The translations under genes were made by a program, and so were the position numbers. A DNA stretch of 64,000 nucleotides, from assembly GCF_003314995.1 (NCBI RefSeq), contig NZ_QNRH01000004.1, positions 310,001 through 374,000 of the forward strand, written 5' to 3'. This stretch comes from Pseudochrobactrum asaccharolyticum. GTDB taxonomy: Bacteria; Pseudomonadota; Alphaproteobacteria; Rhizobiales; Rhizobiaceae. Positions 54,776 to 62,550 of the stretch are shown one piece after another; within the stretch, counting starts at the first letter, position 1, and each line of letters opens with the position of its first letter. Below the pieces are notes generated by a model. It made no database searches. It was not told the DNA's origin and worked only from the letters and a program-made list of their open reading frames with translations.

Positions 54776-55851
54776 TACCAGCCACTCCTTATTGCATCGT
54801 TGACGTCTTTTCCCCATTCAGCCGGCATCGAGATAACCTCGACCGGCTTCCTGAAGCTTTTGATGCGCGCGACTGCTCGTTCGAACAGCGCTTGCGCTTG
54901 GGGTTTTCCCCAATCGTTGTCTTTGAAAATGATCCAGCTCGAGACGGCCGGATGATCCGGAACGGTCAAAAGACCGGACAAACTACCTGCTGACCACATG
55001 CGCAGCTCTGGCTCTGAGATCGCGACAGATGCGCCATCCTCAATGCCCTCGACAATTCCGCATATGCCTTTAACGCCTTGTTCTGCAGCATCTTCGGCCG
55101 ACAATCCGCTCGCGCCATTGGTCAGCCGAATGACAAGGCCGGAAGTTTCCGGAAACATGAGTTTGGACTTCTCCACATCAGCCTTGCCGGATCCGTCATT
55201 GCGCAAAAATGTATAATGGCAGGCACCAATCCGGCCGCCGCTATCAACCATTGCCGATATGAGGGCAGGGATATGAGGTCGCTGCGGATCCATCCAATAT
55301 TCACAATCTGGGCGGTAGCGCAGTGACCGGCCGAGATTTGGAACCTTAGAAATATCAATGTTGCGGGACTTGAAATATGTCTCGACCGGTGTGTTCAGGA
55401 TCTGACTACTGCAGCTGAAGAAGAACTTGCGAGCGCGAGATATGGAGGCTTCACGGCGCTTTGCTTCTTTTGCATCCGCTGCTTTTCTCCGAGTTGCAGC
55501 CTCCGCTGCCAGCTGCTCACGCCGATCGGCAGACATGCTTTTCAGGCCATACCGGTCTTCAACCCATTCAACAGCTGCAATGCGTGTTTCATCTGTCACT
55601 GCACCGGTCAGGCCGAAGGCCACCAGATCGATCGCATCGCCCTTGTCACCAGATACAAAGTCTTTCCATGCACCGCGACGATTGCCCTGCAGCCATACAG
55701 CCATCTGGTCAGGCTTGGATTTTGCGCGATATGGATTAGCAACATTCCAGAGGCCGGAGCGTCTATGCTTACGGTTGGCGCGCAAAAGCTGCTCGATAAT
55801 ATTCTCGAGATCATCCAGAACACGGTCTTTGGCGACAGAAAAACGGCTCAT
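54775..55851 (-). CDS. Toprim-domain DNA primase
   Basis: 358 residues. An N-terminal region (WNVANPYRAKSKPDQMAVWL) is followed by a Toprim core with Glu in GIVEGIEDGASVAI and an Asp pair in IIFKDNDWGKPQAQAL. It lacks the four-Cys zinc finger of DnaG, like many short phage primases. It makes primers for phage replication with the helicase downstream. Confidence 0.82.
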   Translation of the reverse strand: MSRFSVAKDRVLDDLENIIEQLLRANRKHRRSGLWNVANPYRAKSKPDQMAVWLQGNRRGAWKDFVSGDKGDAIDLVAFGLTGAVTDETRIAAVEWVEDRYGLKSMSADRREQLAAEAATRRKAADAKEAKRREASISRARKFFFSCSSQILNTPVETYFKSRNIDISKVPNLGRSLRYRPDCEYWMDPQRPHIPALISAMVDSGGRIGACHYTFLRNDGSGKADVEKSKLMFPETSGLVIRLTNGASGLSAEDAAEQGVKGICGIVEGIEDGASVAISEPELRMWSAGSLSGLLTVPDHPAVSSWIIFKDNDWGKPQAQALFERAVARIKSFRKPVEVISMPAEWGKDVNDAIRSGW

Positions 55852-55905
55852 ATTAAAGCTTTCCTGCGCTTACGCGGTTTTGATCTAATGATATTAGGCA
55901 GATGA

Positions 55906-56169
55906 TTAGAGACGACATAACTTTGCCCCCCCCCCATCAGCTTCAGAGAACAGATCGTCCTTCTGAGACACAAGAATTCCGAGGCCAATCAGTTGGCGCG
56001 CAACATCAGCGCGTACAGCACGGCAATCAGGGTGTGAGAAATAGACATATCCACCTTGCTTCACAGCTACTGCTGTTTCAGAGGTTTGTCTGATAAGGAT
56101 AAGGCTTTTTCCGATCATGCGATCGAGTAGAGCAAGAGCAATCTTGCCGAGTTTAATGCCGTCGCTCAT
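55906..56169 (-). CDS. Small phage protein with 10-bp poly-G tract in its 3' end
   Basis: 87 residues from the ATG at 56169 (AAGGAG seven bases before). Helical N-terminal part (KLGKIALALLDRMIGKSLIL), then VARQLIGLGILVSQKDDLF. Near the 3' end is an uninterrupted run of ten G on the coding strand (55926-55935), encoding Gly-Gly-Gly. Slippage there would change only the last residues. Function unknown. Confidence 0.6.
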   Translation of the reverse strand: MSDGIKLGKIALALLDRMIGKSLILIRQTSETAVAVKQGGYVYFSHPDCRAVRADVARQLIGLGILVSQKDDLFSEADGGGAKLCRL

Positions 56170-56170
56170 A

Positions 56171-56452
56171 TCAAACTCCTTCTGTGAAAAAATATTCAAG
56201 ATCAGAAAGTGCAGCTTCAAAGGTTTGATCATCGCGACGGTCTTCCACCGCCCGCAGCAGCTTCGAAACGTTCTGCTTTGTGCAGCCGCACACATCGGCC
56301 GTCAGTGGCTGGCTTATGCCGCAGACAGTCACCAGCAGATAAATCTCGACAGAACGCCGATCGGTAGGACGAACCTTGCTCGCAGAAAGGGCGAAGCGGA
56401 TCCCTTTAAGAGCAACGCCGGCTGCGCGGCGAATTGCGCGCATCTCAGACAT
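56171..56452 (-). CDS. Small phage regulator-like protein
   Basis: 93 residues from the ATG at 56452. A likely helix-turn-helix, ISQPLTADVCGCTKQNVSKLL, occupies about 45-66. It overlaps the upstream gene by 8 bases and is one base from the next gene, so all three are co-translated. Probably an early regulatory or replication-control protein. Confidence 0.6.
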   Translation of the reverse strand: MSEMRAIRRAAGVALKGIRFALSASKVRPTDRRSVEIYLLVTVCGISQPLTADVCGCTKQNVSKLLRAVEDRRDDQTFEAALSDLEYFFTEGV

Positions 56453-56702
56453 CAGCAATCTCACTAAACATTTGCTCAGCAGCACGGCGCCGTTGATCAA
56501 TAGTACGAAGAGCAAAGCGCAGAGCCCTGATATGGCGGTCAAAGCCGCGACCACTCGTGCACATGCGCCGATAGGTGCGGGTTGACAAATCAGCGGAAAG
56601 ACAAAGATCAGAACGAGTTATGCCCATCTTAATGCGAGCACTTTCGATACGCTGCAAAGCAAGCCGCTGATCCGGTCTGTAAGGCGTCCGTTTCTTTTCC
56701 AT
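56445..56702 (-). CDS. Small DNA-binding-like phage protein
   Basis: 85 residues, very basic (MEKKRTPYRPDQRLALQRIE), with a helix-turn-helix candidate MGITRSDLCLSADLSTRTYR (about 26-45). It begins the operon running to the primase and helicase. Target unknown. Confidence 0.6.
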   Translation of the reverse strand: MEKKRTPYRPDQRLALQRIESARIKMGITRSDLCLSADLSTRTYRRMCTSGRGFDRHIRALRFALRTIDQRRRAAEQMFSEIADV

Positions 56703-56775
56703 GGCAGTCTTTCAAATTTTCGGTAGAGATTGACGCGCCGGTACTACGGACAAATCCGGCGCTTATGCCTTATTT

Positions 56776-57075
56776 TCAGGCGAGTTTTTCCCGCAAGGCG
56801 TAGCCTTCGAGCGGCCAGAGCTGGCGGATACAGTCTTCACGTGCAAATTTTCGGCCAAGTTCAGGATCAAAATTTTCTGGATCTGCAGGCGCGCTTTTGC
56901 CCACAAGAACAAAGCCATTTTTCATTTTCATTACACAAATGGTCATCGATGGAAGACATTCAGGGCTGATGTAATCTTCGCTTTCAATCTTTTCGATCAT
57001 ACTATCCAGCGTCACACGATTAGCCGTTTTTTGAACCCCTGCAGCAAGTTCATCACCTACTCTTAAACTTTCCAT
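56776..57075 (-). CDS. N4 gp49/Sf6 gp66-like family protein
   Basis: 99 residues from the ATG at 57075 (GGAGAG before). The motif GFVLVGKSAPADPENFDPEL followed by FAREDCIRQLWPLEGYAL matches the Gp49/Gp66 family (PF13876), which is common in phages and of unknown function. Confidence 0.8.
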   Translation of the reverse strand: MESLRVGDELAAGVQKTANRVTLDSMIEKIESEDYISPECLPSMTICVMKMKNGFVLVGKSAPADPENFDPELGRKFAREDCIRQLWPLEGYALREKLA

Positions 57076-57129
57076 TTCACTCTCCTCATTGCCTGCCAAC
57101 CATTTGGTAGGAGCTATTCCGCATCCAAT

Positions 57130-57402
57130 TCAAGAGGCTGGTTGCGTTAATTCTTCTTCGTGAAGTTTTTGATTGTCTCGATATGCACGCAGATCATCGA
57201 TCGTTGCTGGCATGACACCTGCAATCACTGAGATCCCGATAATGCCGCCTGTTACACGGTAGCAATCAATGGCTGATCCAGCCCATCCATGGGCTTGAGC
57301 TTCAGCATTGAGTTCATCCAGCAACATTTTATGGATTGCCGTGTTGTCTGAGATATTGTCCGGCCGTCTGGCGGCTGTGCTTAATGACAGGATGGTGCTC
57401 AT
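57130..57402 (-). CDS. Early phage protein, function unknown
   Basis: 90 residues. A hydrophobic stretch (VTGGIIGISVIAGVMPAT) is too short and too polar at its ends to call a membrane span with confidence. It overlaps the upstream Cro-like gene by four bases (ATGA). Confidence 0.6.
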   Translation of the reverse strand: MSTILSLSTAARRPDNISDNTAIHKMLLDELNAEAQAHGWAGSAIDCYRVTGGIIGISVIAGVMPATIDDLRAYRDNQKLHEEELTQPAS

Positions 57403-57632
57403 TGATCTGCGCCTTCCTTACGATCATCACCTATGACTGTGACACCACGCGCAAAGGCAATTTGATCTAACGCGCGGAGTAACTTCCTGCGAATACGAGG
57501 CGAAAGCTCTCGTTGGCTGGATCTCGCCTTTGAAATCGTACTCTCTGAGACATCAGCTGCACGGCACATCTCTGCTTGAGCAATGCCAAGGCGATTACGC
57601 AACTGATCAATCTCTATGAATGATTTTTCCAT
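57399..57632 (-). CDS. Cro-like helix-turn-helix repressor
   Basis: 77 residues from the ATG at 57632 (an ATG at 57647 is the alternative; neither has a clear ribosome site). The helix-turn-helix is RLGIAQAEMCRAADVSESTI (about 14-33), with a SQRELSPRIRRKLL third helix. It is divergent from the LexA-like repressor gene, the cI/cro arrangement, and should drive the lytic choice. Confidence 0.75.
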   Translation of the reverse strand: MEKSFIEIDQLRNRLGIAQAEMCRAADVSESTISKARSSQRELSPRIRRKLLRALDQIAFARGVTVIGDDRKEGADQ

Positions 57633-57669
57633 TATGACGCAGACCATTTTTTCACATAGGACTTGAATT

Positions 57670-57679
57670 TTCATATGAA
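57670..57679. promoter_or_regulatory. Candidate repressor operator, TTCATATGAA
   Basis: A perfect 10-bp palindrome between the divergent repressor and Cro-like genes. It overlaps the place of the -10 box of a promoter whose perfect -35 box TTGACA is at 57699-57704 on the minus strand. A half-match, TTCACATAGG, lies at 57651. A related palindrome occurs at 58571-58584. Confidence 0.5.
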
Positions 57680-57719
57680 CATGTGATTTGCTGCACATTG
57701 TCAAGCGGAGTATTGCGTT

Positions 57720-58367
57720 TTGAATGTGCTTGAGATGGCTGGTCTAATTGCGCCTATGAGTGATTTACGCGCACAACAGCTGGCATGGTTGGACAACATT
57801 ATTTCGTCCAGCGGCTTAACATTGACTGATATTGCTAGGCGTGCCGGTTTAAACCCGTCCACGTTGTCGCGATTTCATGCCAATGATGATAGCGGCCACA
57901 CACTTACCTCACGCTCAGTGAAGAAGATTGAAGATGCTACAGGTGTCCCTGCTTATGAGCAGCGCATACGCCCGAGCATGGCCTTCTTTAGTGAGGAAGA
58001 GGGGGAGCCTTATATTTTCAATGATAAGGCGCAGGACATCATGATACATGCTCTGCGTGCCGTGGCAGATCGCTCAAAAGCCGTTGAATTATGGACTTTA
58101 AAGACAACAGCTTTATCAGCTGCAGGCTTCGATCGTGGTGATGTGGTAGTTGTTGATAGAGATGAAAAAGTTCGCCCGGGCGATGCTGTCTGTGCTTTGA
58201 AGTTTGATCATCGGCGCGGGATTTCTGAGACTGTATTTAGGGTTTACAGGACGCCATATCTTTTAACTGCGCTGGCAGATGGGCAGCCTGGTCTGCCTGA
58301 TATTGTTGATAATGAGAATGTTGTTATCAAGGGCGTTGTTGTAGGCGGCTGCCGATTACGTGGCTAG
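57720..58367 (+). CDS. CI-like repressor with LexA/S24 fold
   Basis: 215 residues with a TTG start nine bases after CGGAG. An N-terminal helix-turn-helix (LTLTDIARRAGLNPSTLSRF, about 33-52) and a C-terminal S24-type domain (GFDRGDVVVVDRDEKVRPGD, about 136-155). By eye, the positions of the catalytic Ser and Lys of LexA are Ala 131 and Phe 173, so autocleavage looks lost. It maintains lysogeny. A terminator follows directly. Confidence 0.82.
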   Translation: MNVLEMAGLIAPMSDLRAQQLAWLDNIISSSGLTLTDIARRAGLNPSTLSRFHANDDSGHTLTSRSVKKIEDATGVPAYEQRIRPSMAFFSEEEGEPYIFNDKAQDIMIHALRAVADRSKAVELWTLKTTALSAAGFDRGDVVVVDRDEKVRPGDAVCALKFDHRRGISETVFRVYRTPYLLTALADGQPGLPDIVDNENVVIKGVVVGGCRLRG

Positions 58368-58390
58368 TTATTGCTAATATCATACGAAGA

Positions 58391-58417
58391 AAGCGCCCTA
58401 TATGGGCGCTTTTTATT
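58391..58417 (+). terminator. Terminator after the CI-like gene
   Basis: A perfect 8-bp stem (AAGCGCCC / GGGCGCTT) with a TATAT loop and a T-rich tail, 24 bases after the stop. Confidence 0.9.
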
Positions 58418-58570
58418 TGTCTCTAATTTGCGTAAATCGTCAAAATTCAAACGAATTTGCATATTGTTCGTCATAAATTTTCAAAGTTATTCACAGATTT
58501 TAATCATATTTGAATTCCTGTTTTCATCTAAAAATCTTCTCAAATTCACTTTTTTCATATTTTCATTTGA

Positions 58571-58584
58571 TTTTCACATGAAAA
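58571..58584. promoter_or_regulatory. Candidate second operator, TTTTCACATGAAAA
   Basis: A near-palindrome related to 57670-57679, located 43 bases before the Xis-like gene and within an AT-rich stretch that repeats TTTTCAT several times (58520-58590). It could let the repressor control the xis-int operon. Confidence 0.45.
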
Positions 58585-58626
58585 TTCATCAATGTTAGGC
58601 AACTGATTTGCAGTAGGAGGCAGGAA

Positions 58627-58926
58627 ATGTCTTTAGCAGATAGAGTTGTCGGGATAAGCGAGCTCGCGCTTGCTCTCGGACGATCTGAACAATGGATAAA
58701 ACGTCAATGGCTTAATCTTCATATGGAGGAAGGCATGCCTCGAAAGCTGCCTACCAACTGGGTTTGGCCGCGTAAGGCAATGGAAAACTGGATTGAACAG
58801 CAGGGCGCTGTGTTCTCGCAAGAAAGTATTGAGCACGTCACACCTCTCAATCCGGATCTAAAGATTATTACACTTACTGAAAATCAGATGCTGCGCGATC
58901 GGTACTCGAAAGCGAGGGCGGTATGA
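58627..58926 (+). CDS. Excisionase-like / DNA-binding protein
   Basis: 99 residues, GGAGG ribosome site six bases upstream. A winged-helix-like start (GISELALALGRSEQWIKRQW) with WPRKAMENWIEQQ fits small phage excisionases or MerR-like proteins. It opens the operon that runs to int. Confidence 0.65.
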   Translation: MSLADRVVGISELALALGRSEQWIKRQWLNLHMEEGMPRKLPTNWVWPRKAMENWIEQQGAVFSQESIEHVTPLNPDLKIITLTENQMLRDRYSKARAV

Positions 58927-59195
58927 TTTCCATATGTGAAAATCCGGCTGTTTTAAATCCAGTCAAGAATTTGCCACGCTCACAGCGGGAGGCGCTTAAG
59001 GCGATCGCCAGTTATAAGCGTCAAAATCGCATTACGTCCGGCTGCTGGCTGATTGGCTCGCAACGCTTTGAAGATAAAACAATCCGTAATCTCATGGCGG
59101 CCGAGCTGGTACGTGAAAGCAGGGCAGGGCTACAACTTACCGTTGGCGGCCAGCTCGCACGAGATAAGCTAATCGGAGGCAATCATGGATCATGA
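58923..59195 (+). CDS. Small winged-helix-like phage protein
   Basis: 90 residues, overlapping the upstream gene by four bases. The pattern LPRSQREALKAIASYKRQNR ... RNLMAAELVRESRAGLQLTV reads like a winged helix. Function unknown; perhaps a regulator of integration. Confidence 0.6.
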   Translation: MISICENPAVLNPVKNLPRSQREALKAIASYKRQNRITSGCWLIGSQRFEDKTIRNLMAAELVRESRAGLQLTVGGQLARDKLIGGNHGS

Positions 59196-59373
59196 TGATT
59201 TAATCAGAAGCTTGATTGCGAACTCAGATCCGGATGATCCGCTATCTGCCGCGCTCATTGATAATATTCGTGAACGTAAACGGATCTTCCGCGACATGCT
59301 CGGTAACTCCCGCTTTTTAAAAAATAACCGCCACTCATCAAATGATGAGACCGGATCCGGAGTGCTGCAATAA
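59185..59373 (+). CDS. Small acidic phage protein
   Basis: 62 residues, overlapping the upstream gene by 11 bases. Begins MDHDDLIRSLIANSDPDDPL. No domain seen. Its stop overlaps the next ATG (TAATG). Confidence 0.55.
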   Translation: MDHDDLIRSLIANSDPDDPLSAALIDNIRERKRIFRDMLGNSRFLKNNRHSSNDETGSGVLQ

Positions 59374-59471
59374 TGCTGGAAGGCATTCTCATTGGAATAA
59401 TCGCCTGCTGCATATTTGCAGGCATTGGCGGCTTGATGCTTTGTGCATTCATTATGCCACCAACCAAGTAA
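59373..59471 (+). CDS. Very small membrane protein (32 residues)
   Basis: Sequence begins MLEGILIGIIACCIFAGIGG and is one hydrophobic helix ending in MPPTK. Its ATG overlaps the preceding stop (TAATG), so it should be translated by coupling. Too short for standard gene calling. Function unknown. Confidence 0.5.
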   Translation: MLEGILIGIIACCIFAGIGGLMLCAFIMPPTK

Positions 59472-59600
59472 TTCTGCGCTGAAAATCCCCCTTTTGCCTC
59501 AGCGTATGCACGCCCGTGTTTTCCCCCGAAGCCGGGTTATTTGATCCGGCGGTCTTTAGTATTGAGTGGCCGCCGGATCCTTTTCACAGGGATTTTAGTA

Positions 59601-60788
59601 ATGAGTATCAAAATAAAACACATCGCCTGGCGCGATGGACGCCCCCGCTTTGAGCCTGGGCCAGCTTTGCGGCAACTTGGTTATAAGGGGCAGGATCTGC
59701 GCCATTCGGATGGCCAGTGGTTTACAGCTGGCGAAGCCTTGGATTGGTCGCAGAATTTCAGCAAGGAACGCGATCTTGAGGCCGCACGGCAGCGCATGGA
59801 GGCCAGAACGGAAAGAACGGAGCCAACAATAATAGCTCCGCTTAAACCTAAAGGCACATATCCCATATCGCGATTGATTGAGGATTGGCTTGCCAGTCCG
59901 CGTGTGCAGACGAAGCGACCGGCCACGATCAGAGACTACCGACAAAAATCACATACCATTGAAAACCACGATCCGGATTTATGGGCGGCAGAAGTCGCCT
60001 CACTGGATCAGACTATCTGCTATGGCCTGTATGAAGATCTATGGGAAAACCGAGGCGTAGCCACAGCGCGCGGTGTGCTGGTTGTGCTTGGCATGGCAAT
60101 CAAATGGGGCATGCGTTCAGGGAAGGTGCGGGGGCTGAAATATAATCCTGCGCGTGATCTGGATATGCAGTCACCAAAGCCGCGTGCTCGCTTCCTTACG
60201 CGCCAAGAATTTGAAGCGCTCATTAATGCGGCAGAAGCTGCAGGTCGGGTTGATCTGGCCGATATGCTTTATTGCGGCGTGTGGACGGGGCAACGGCAGA
60301 CTGATCGACTTGCTCTGCAGAACAGCGCACTGCGCAATGGCCGCTTTGCGCTCAAGCAGTCAAAGACCGGCATGGTGGTTAATCCGCCGATCGCATCCGC
60401 CTATCAGGAACGTTTGAACGCGGCCGCACGTCGGCGCGAGGCAAAAGAGATTGAAAGCCCGTTTGTTCATTTGAATGAAAACACATGGGAGCCATGGAAC
60501 CAATGGACATACCGTAATGAGTTTTCAGCCGTGCGAGCTGCTGCAGCAAAGAAACTGCCAAGCGTTGCCACGGTCATGGAAAAGGACATGCGTGCAACCG
60601 CTATCACATGGATGGCACTGGCTGGAAACACGCTGCCGCAGATCTGCGCTGTGTCCGGCCACTCGCTCCAGGGCGCGCATCAAATCCTAAAGCATTACCT
60701 CGCTCTCCATCCAGACATGGCCGACACCGCGATCGGTAATCTCGTGTCTTGGTTTGATAGTGGGGCGAGTACCGAAATGGCAATTTAG
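59601..60788 (+). CDS. Tyrosine-family integrase
   Basis: 395 residues from the ATG at 59601 (AGGGA before). An N-terminal arm/core-binding region (about 85-190) and a catalytic domain with Arg 232 (TGQRQTDRL), Arg 331 (KDMRATAITW), His 354 (SGHSLQ) and the nucleophile Tyr 366 (ILKHYLAL). The His of the HxxR box is Lys 328. It inserts the phage into tRNA-Lys. It does not lie next to attR: five small genes intervene. Confidence 0.92.
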   Translation: MSIKIKHIAWRDGRPRFEPGPALRQLGYKGQDLRHSDGQWFTAGEALDWSQNFSKERDLEAARQRMEARTERTEPTIIAPLKPKGTYPISRLIEDWLASPRVQTKRPATIRDYRQKSHTIENHDPDLWAAEVASLDQTICYGLYEDLWENRGVATARGVLVVLGMAIKWGMRSGKVRGLKYNPARDLDMQSPKPRARFLTRQEFEALINAAEAAGRVDLADMLYCGVWTGQRQTDRLALQNSALRNGRFALKQSKTGMVVNPPIASAYQERLNAAARRREAKEIESPFVHLNENTWEPWNQWTYRNEFSAVRAAAAKKLPSVATVMEKDMRATAITWMALAGNTLPQICAVSGHSLQGAHQILKHYLALHPDMADTAIGNLVSWFDSGASTEMAI

Positions 60789-60808
60789 CAATATCTTGGA
60801 GATTGAGG

Positions 60809-61408
60809 ATGATAACCGATAAGGCCGTAAGAGCATTCAAGGACGTTTTCCATGGCGAACGCCCTATGAGTTATGATGAAATTATCAGGACAGGACTTGC
60901 AGCCGCCCTTCAGGCTCATTCCCCTGCTGAACCAGCACAACACGCTGACGATACGGCGGTCGATAACTTTGCGAGAACGATGAAAGCCAAACTTGCGCAG
61001 AAGCGAAAGGAAGGCCGCAGCGGGTGGCAAAGTATGAACGCGGACGATTTGACTGTTATTCTCCGCCAACACGTCGAAAAGGGCGACCCTGTAGACGTTG
61101 CAAACCTTTGTATGATGCTCTCTGAAAACGGCCAGCGTATTGCACCTGCTGAACCGGCACAGGGCGAGCAGTGGCAGTCTATTGAGTTAGTTGGCGATAA
61201 AGAGCGCTTAATTATCATCGGCAGCTATAACACTAAAGGTTTGTGGTGTGCAGAAGTGTGGCACACGCAGTATTTGCGTGACCAGCAAGCAAAATCTGCT
61301 GATGGCTTCTTTATGAATGCTCCGCACTTAGAATGGGTTCCGACGCATTTCATGGAACTCCCAACCGCCCCGACCACGGGGCAGGCAAATGAAGCTGACA
61401 CGCAATGA
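60809..61408 (+). CDS. Phage cargo protein with DUF551-like C-terminal part
   Basis: 199 residues from the ATG at 60809 (GGAG seven bases before; a TTG at 60803 is possible). Segment GWQSMNADDLTVILRQHVEK recurs in phage early proteins, and the C-terminal WQSIELVGDKERLIIIGSYN to HLEWVPTHFMELP resembles DUF551. Role unknown. Confidence 0.6.
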   Translation: MITDKAVRAFKDVFHGERPMSYDEIIRTGLAAALQAHSPAEPAQHADDTAVDNFARTMKAKLAQKRKEGRSGWQSMNADDLTVILRQHVEKGDPVDVANLCMMLSENGQRIAPAEPAQGEQWQSIELVGDKERLIIIGSYNTKGLWCAEVWHTQYLRDQQAKSADGFFMNAPHLEWVPTHFMELPTAPTTGQANEADTQ

Positions 61409-61583
61409 ACGAACATTCTTATCTATTATCGAGCGCGGAGACGAACGCAACAATTACAGCATTATAGAACTCTATGACTTAGCAAAGCGCGGTCTTGTGA
61501 AAATACATGAATGCGCAGACGGAGATTACGTCACCGTTACAGACGCAGGCCGCGCAGCCTTGGCGCAAGGAGGTAGGCAATGA
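61389..61583 (+). CDS. Small winged-helix-like protein
   Basis: 64 residues, MKLTRNERTFLSIIERGDER and LYDLAKRGLVKIHECADGDY, a winged-helix pattern. Overlaps both neighbours. Confidence 0.6.
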   Translation: MKLTRNERTFLSIIERGDERNNYSIIELYDLAKRGLVKIHECADGDYVTVTDAGRAALAQGGRQ

Positions 61584-61780
61584 ACAATGAAACCGAAAGG
61601 TGCCCTGTCTGCCAAGGGCGCGGATATATCCATTGTGAATGCTGGCCAGCGGATTGCATTTGCGGATGGGGCAACGAGGACTGCGAATACTGCCATGGAC
61701 ATGGAGAGGTTGAAACTTGCAGCCATGACGAGTGGTTCGAGGTCGATGAATCCCTGAAAGGACAGCAGCATGACAAGTGA
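61580..61780 (+). CDS. Small Cys-rich, DnaJ-like zinc protein
   Basis: 66 residues with a CxxCxGxG-type motif (CPVCQGRGYIHCEC) and further CxxC pairs (CEYCHGHGEVETC), likely two zinc sites. Overlaps the upstream gene by four bases and the next by 11. Confidence 0.65.
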   Translation: MNNETERCPVCQGRGYIHCECWPADCICGWGNEDCEYCHGHGEVETCSHDEWFEVDESLKGQQHDK

Positions 61781-61985
61781 ATTGACATGGTTCCGCCGTC
61801 TGAGGCGCGTTTTAAGTGACATGCCCGACACCGTTGAAGTGACTGTTCGCGCAACTGGAATGGTGTGCCTGCATGAACGCGGCGCAACGGACAGGTATTT
61901 TGAAGGCAAAGGTGACACCGATAATGTCCCTGAAATTTCGGCCTTCCGGATTAATAATATTCGCGGAGAGGAAGCGTCAATATGA
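61770..61985 (+). CDS. Small phage protein, function unknown
   Basis: 71 residues. MTSELTWFRRLRRVLSDMPD at the start; no domain seen. It shares its first residues (MTSEL) with the next gene, and the DNA around both starts is alike (atatgacaagtgaattg versus gcatgacaagtgaattg), suggesting duplication of the start region. Confidence 0.6.
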   Translation: MTSELTWFRRLRRVLSDMPDTVEVTVRATGMVCLHERGATDRYFEGKGDTDNVPEISAFRINNIRGEEASI

Positions 61986-62506
61986 CAAGTGAATTGAAGC
62001 CGTGTCCGTTTTGTGGAGCGAATGCTGAAGCGCATGAATTCCAAGCGGGGGAATATGAAGTGTCTTGCTCGACAGAGGGCTGTGCGGTTAGGCCACGGAC
62101 AACGCTAACTGACATGGAAACTGCGATTGCCGACTGGAACACCCGCGCCGTGCCAGACGTGCCGGAATTGGTGCGGTATAGACTTCACTGGTCTGATTTC
62201 GATACCGCACACATGGAAGTCGACAGCATGGAAGGCGAATATGTCCTTTATTCGCAAGCCGCTGAAATCATCGCAGCCAGTCACGCAGAAGCCCCTTGGC
62301 GTAATATGAAAAGTGCTCCAATCGATGGCACCATTATTAATGTGCTCGCACGATACCCTGAGGCTACAGCAGGCTATCCGCGTTATGCAGGGTTTAATAG
62401 CGATCGTGGTGTGTGGCTTGAATATAGTCGCTACGAACCAACTGAGGTTATCCCATGGGCATGGCGCCCACGTTTAAATTGGCCGAGTGAAGGATCGATA
62501 AAATAA
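61982..62506 (+). CDS. Lar-like (restriction alleviation) protein with DUF551-like tail
   Basis: 174 residues. The Lar-type zinc ribbon at the N-terminus (LKPCPFCGANAEAHEF ... VSCSTEGCAV) ends in the typical AIADWNTR (about 47-54). The C-terminal half (APWRNMKSAPIDGTIINVLA, WRPRLNWP) resembles DUF551. Lar of Rac lowers host type I restriction; the role here is by analogy. Last gene before attR. Confidence 0.72.
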   Translation: MTSELKPCPFCGANAEAHEFQAGEYEVSCSTEGCAVRPRTTLTDMETAIADWNTRAVPDVPELVRYRLHWSDFDTAHMEVDSMEGEYVLYSQAAEIIAASHAEAPWRNMKSAPIDGTIINVLARYPEATAGYPRYAGFNSDRGVWLEYSRYEPTEVIPWAWRPRLNWPSEGSIK

Positions 62507-62510
62507 TGCT

Positions 62511-62550
62511 ATCCGATCTGTCCGACTTTATGCTGTCGGAAAAATCGGAT
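62511..62550. terminator. Nested inverted repeat before attR
   Basis: Outer arms ATCCGAT / ATCGGAT and inner arms TCCGAC / GTCGGA, each separated by three bases, with an 8-base loop; ATCGGAC follows again at 62555. It could stop cargo transcription before the tRNA gene, or be integrase arm-binding sites. A TCCGACTTT sequence also lies inside attL at 27216-27224. Confidence 0.55.

Noticed and set aside
58490-58500. A DnaA-box-like TTATTCACA near 58490
   Set aside because: A single imperfect copy in AT-rich sequence is expected by chance; no cluster of boxes accompanies it.
58371-58598. A 75-codon plus-strand frame after the repressor
   Set aside because: It overlaps the repressor terminator and its product is Phe/Ile/Lys-rich, as expected from AT-rich non-coding DNA.
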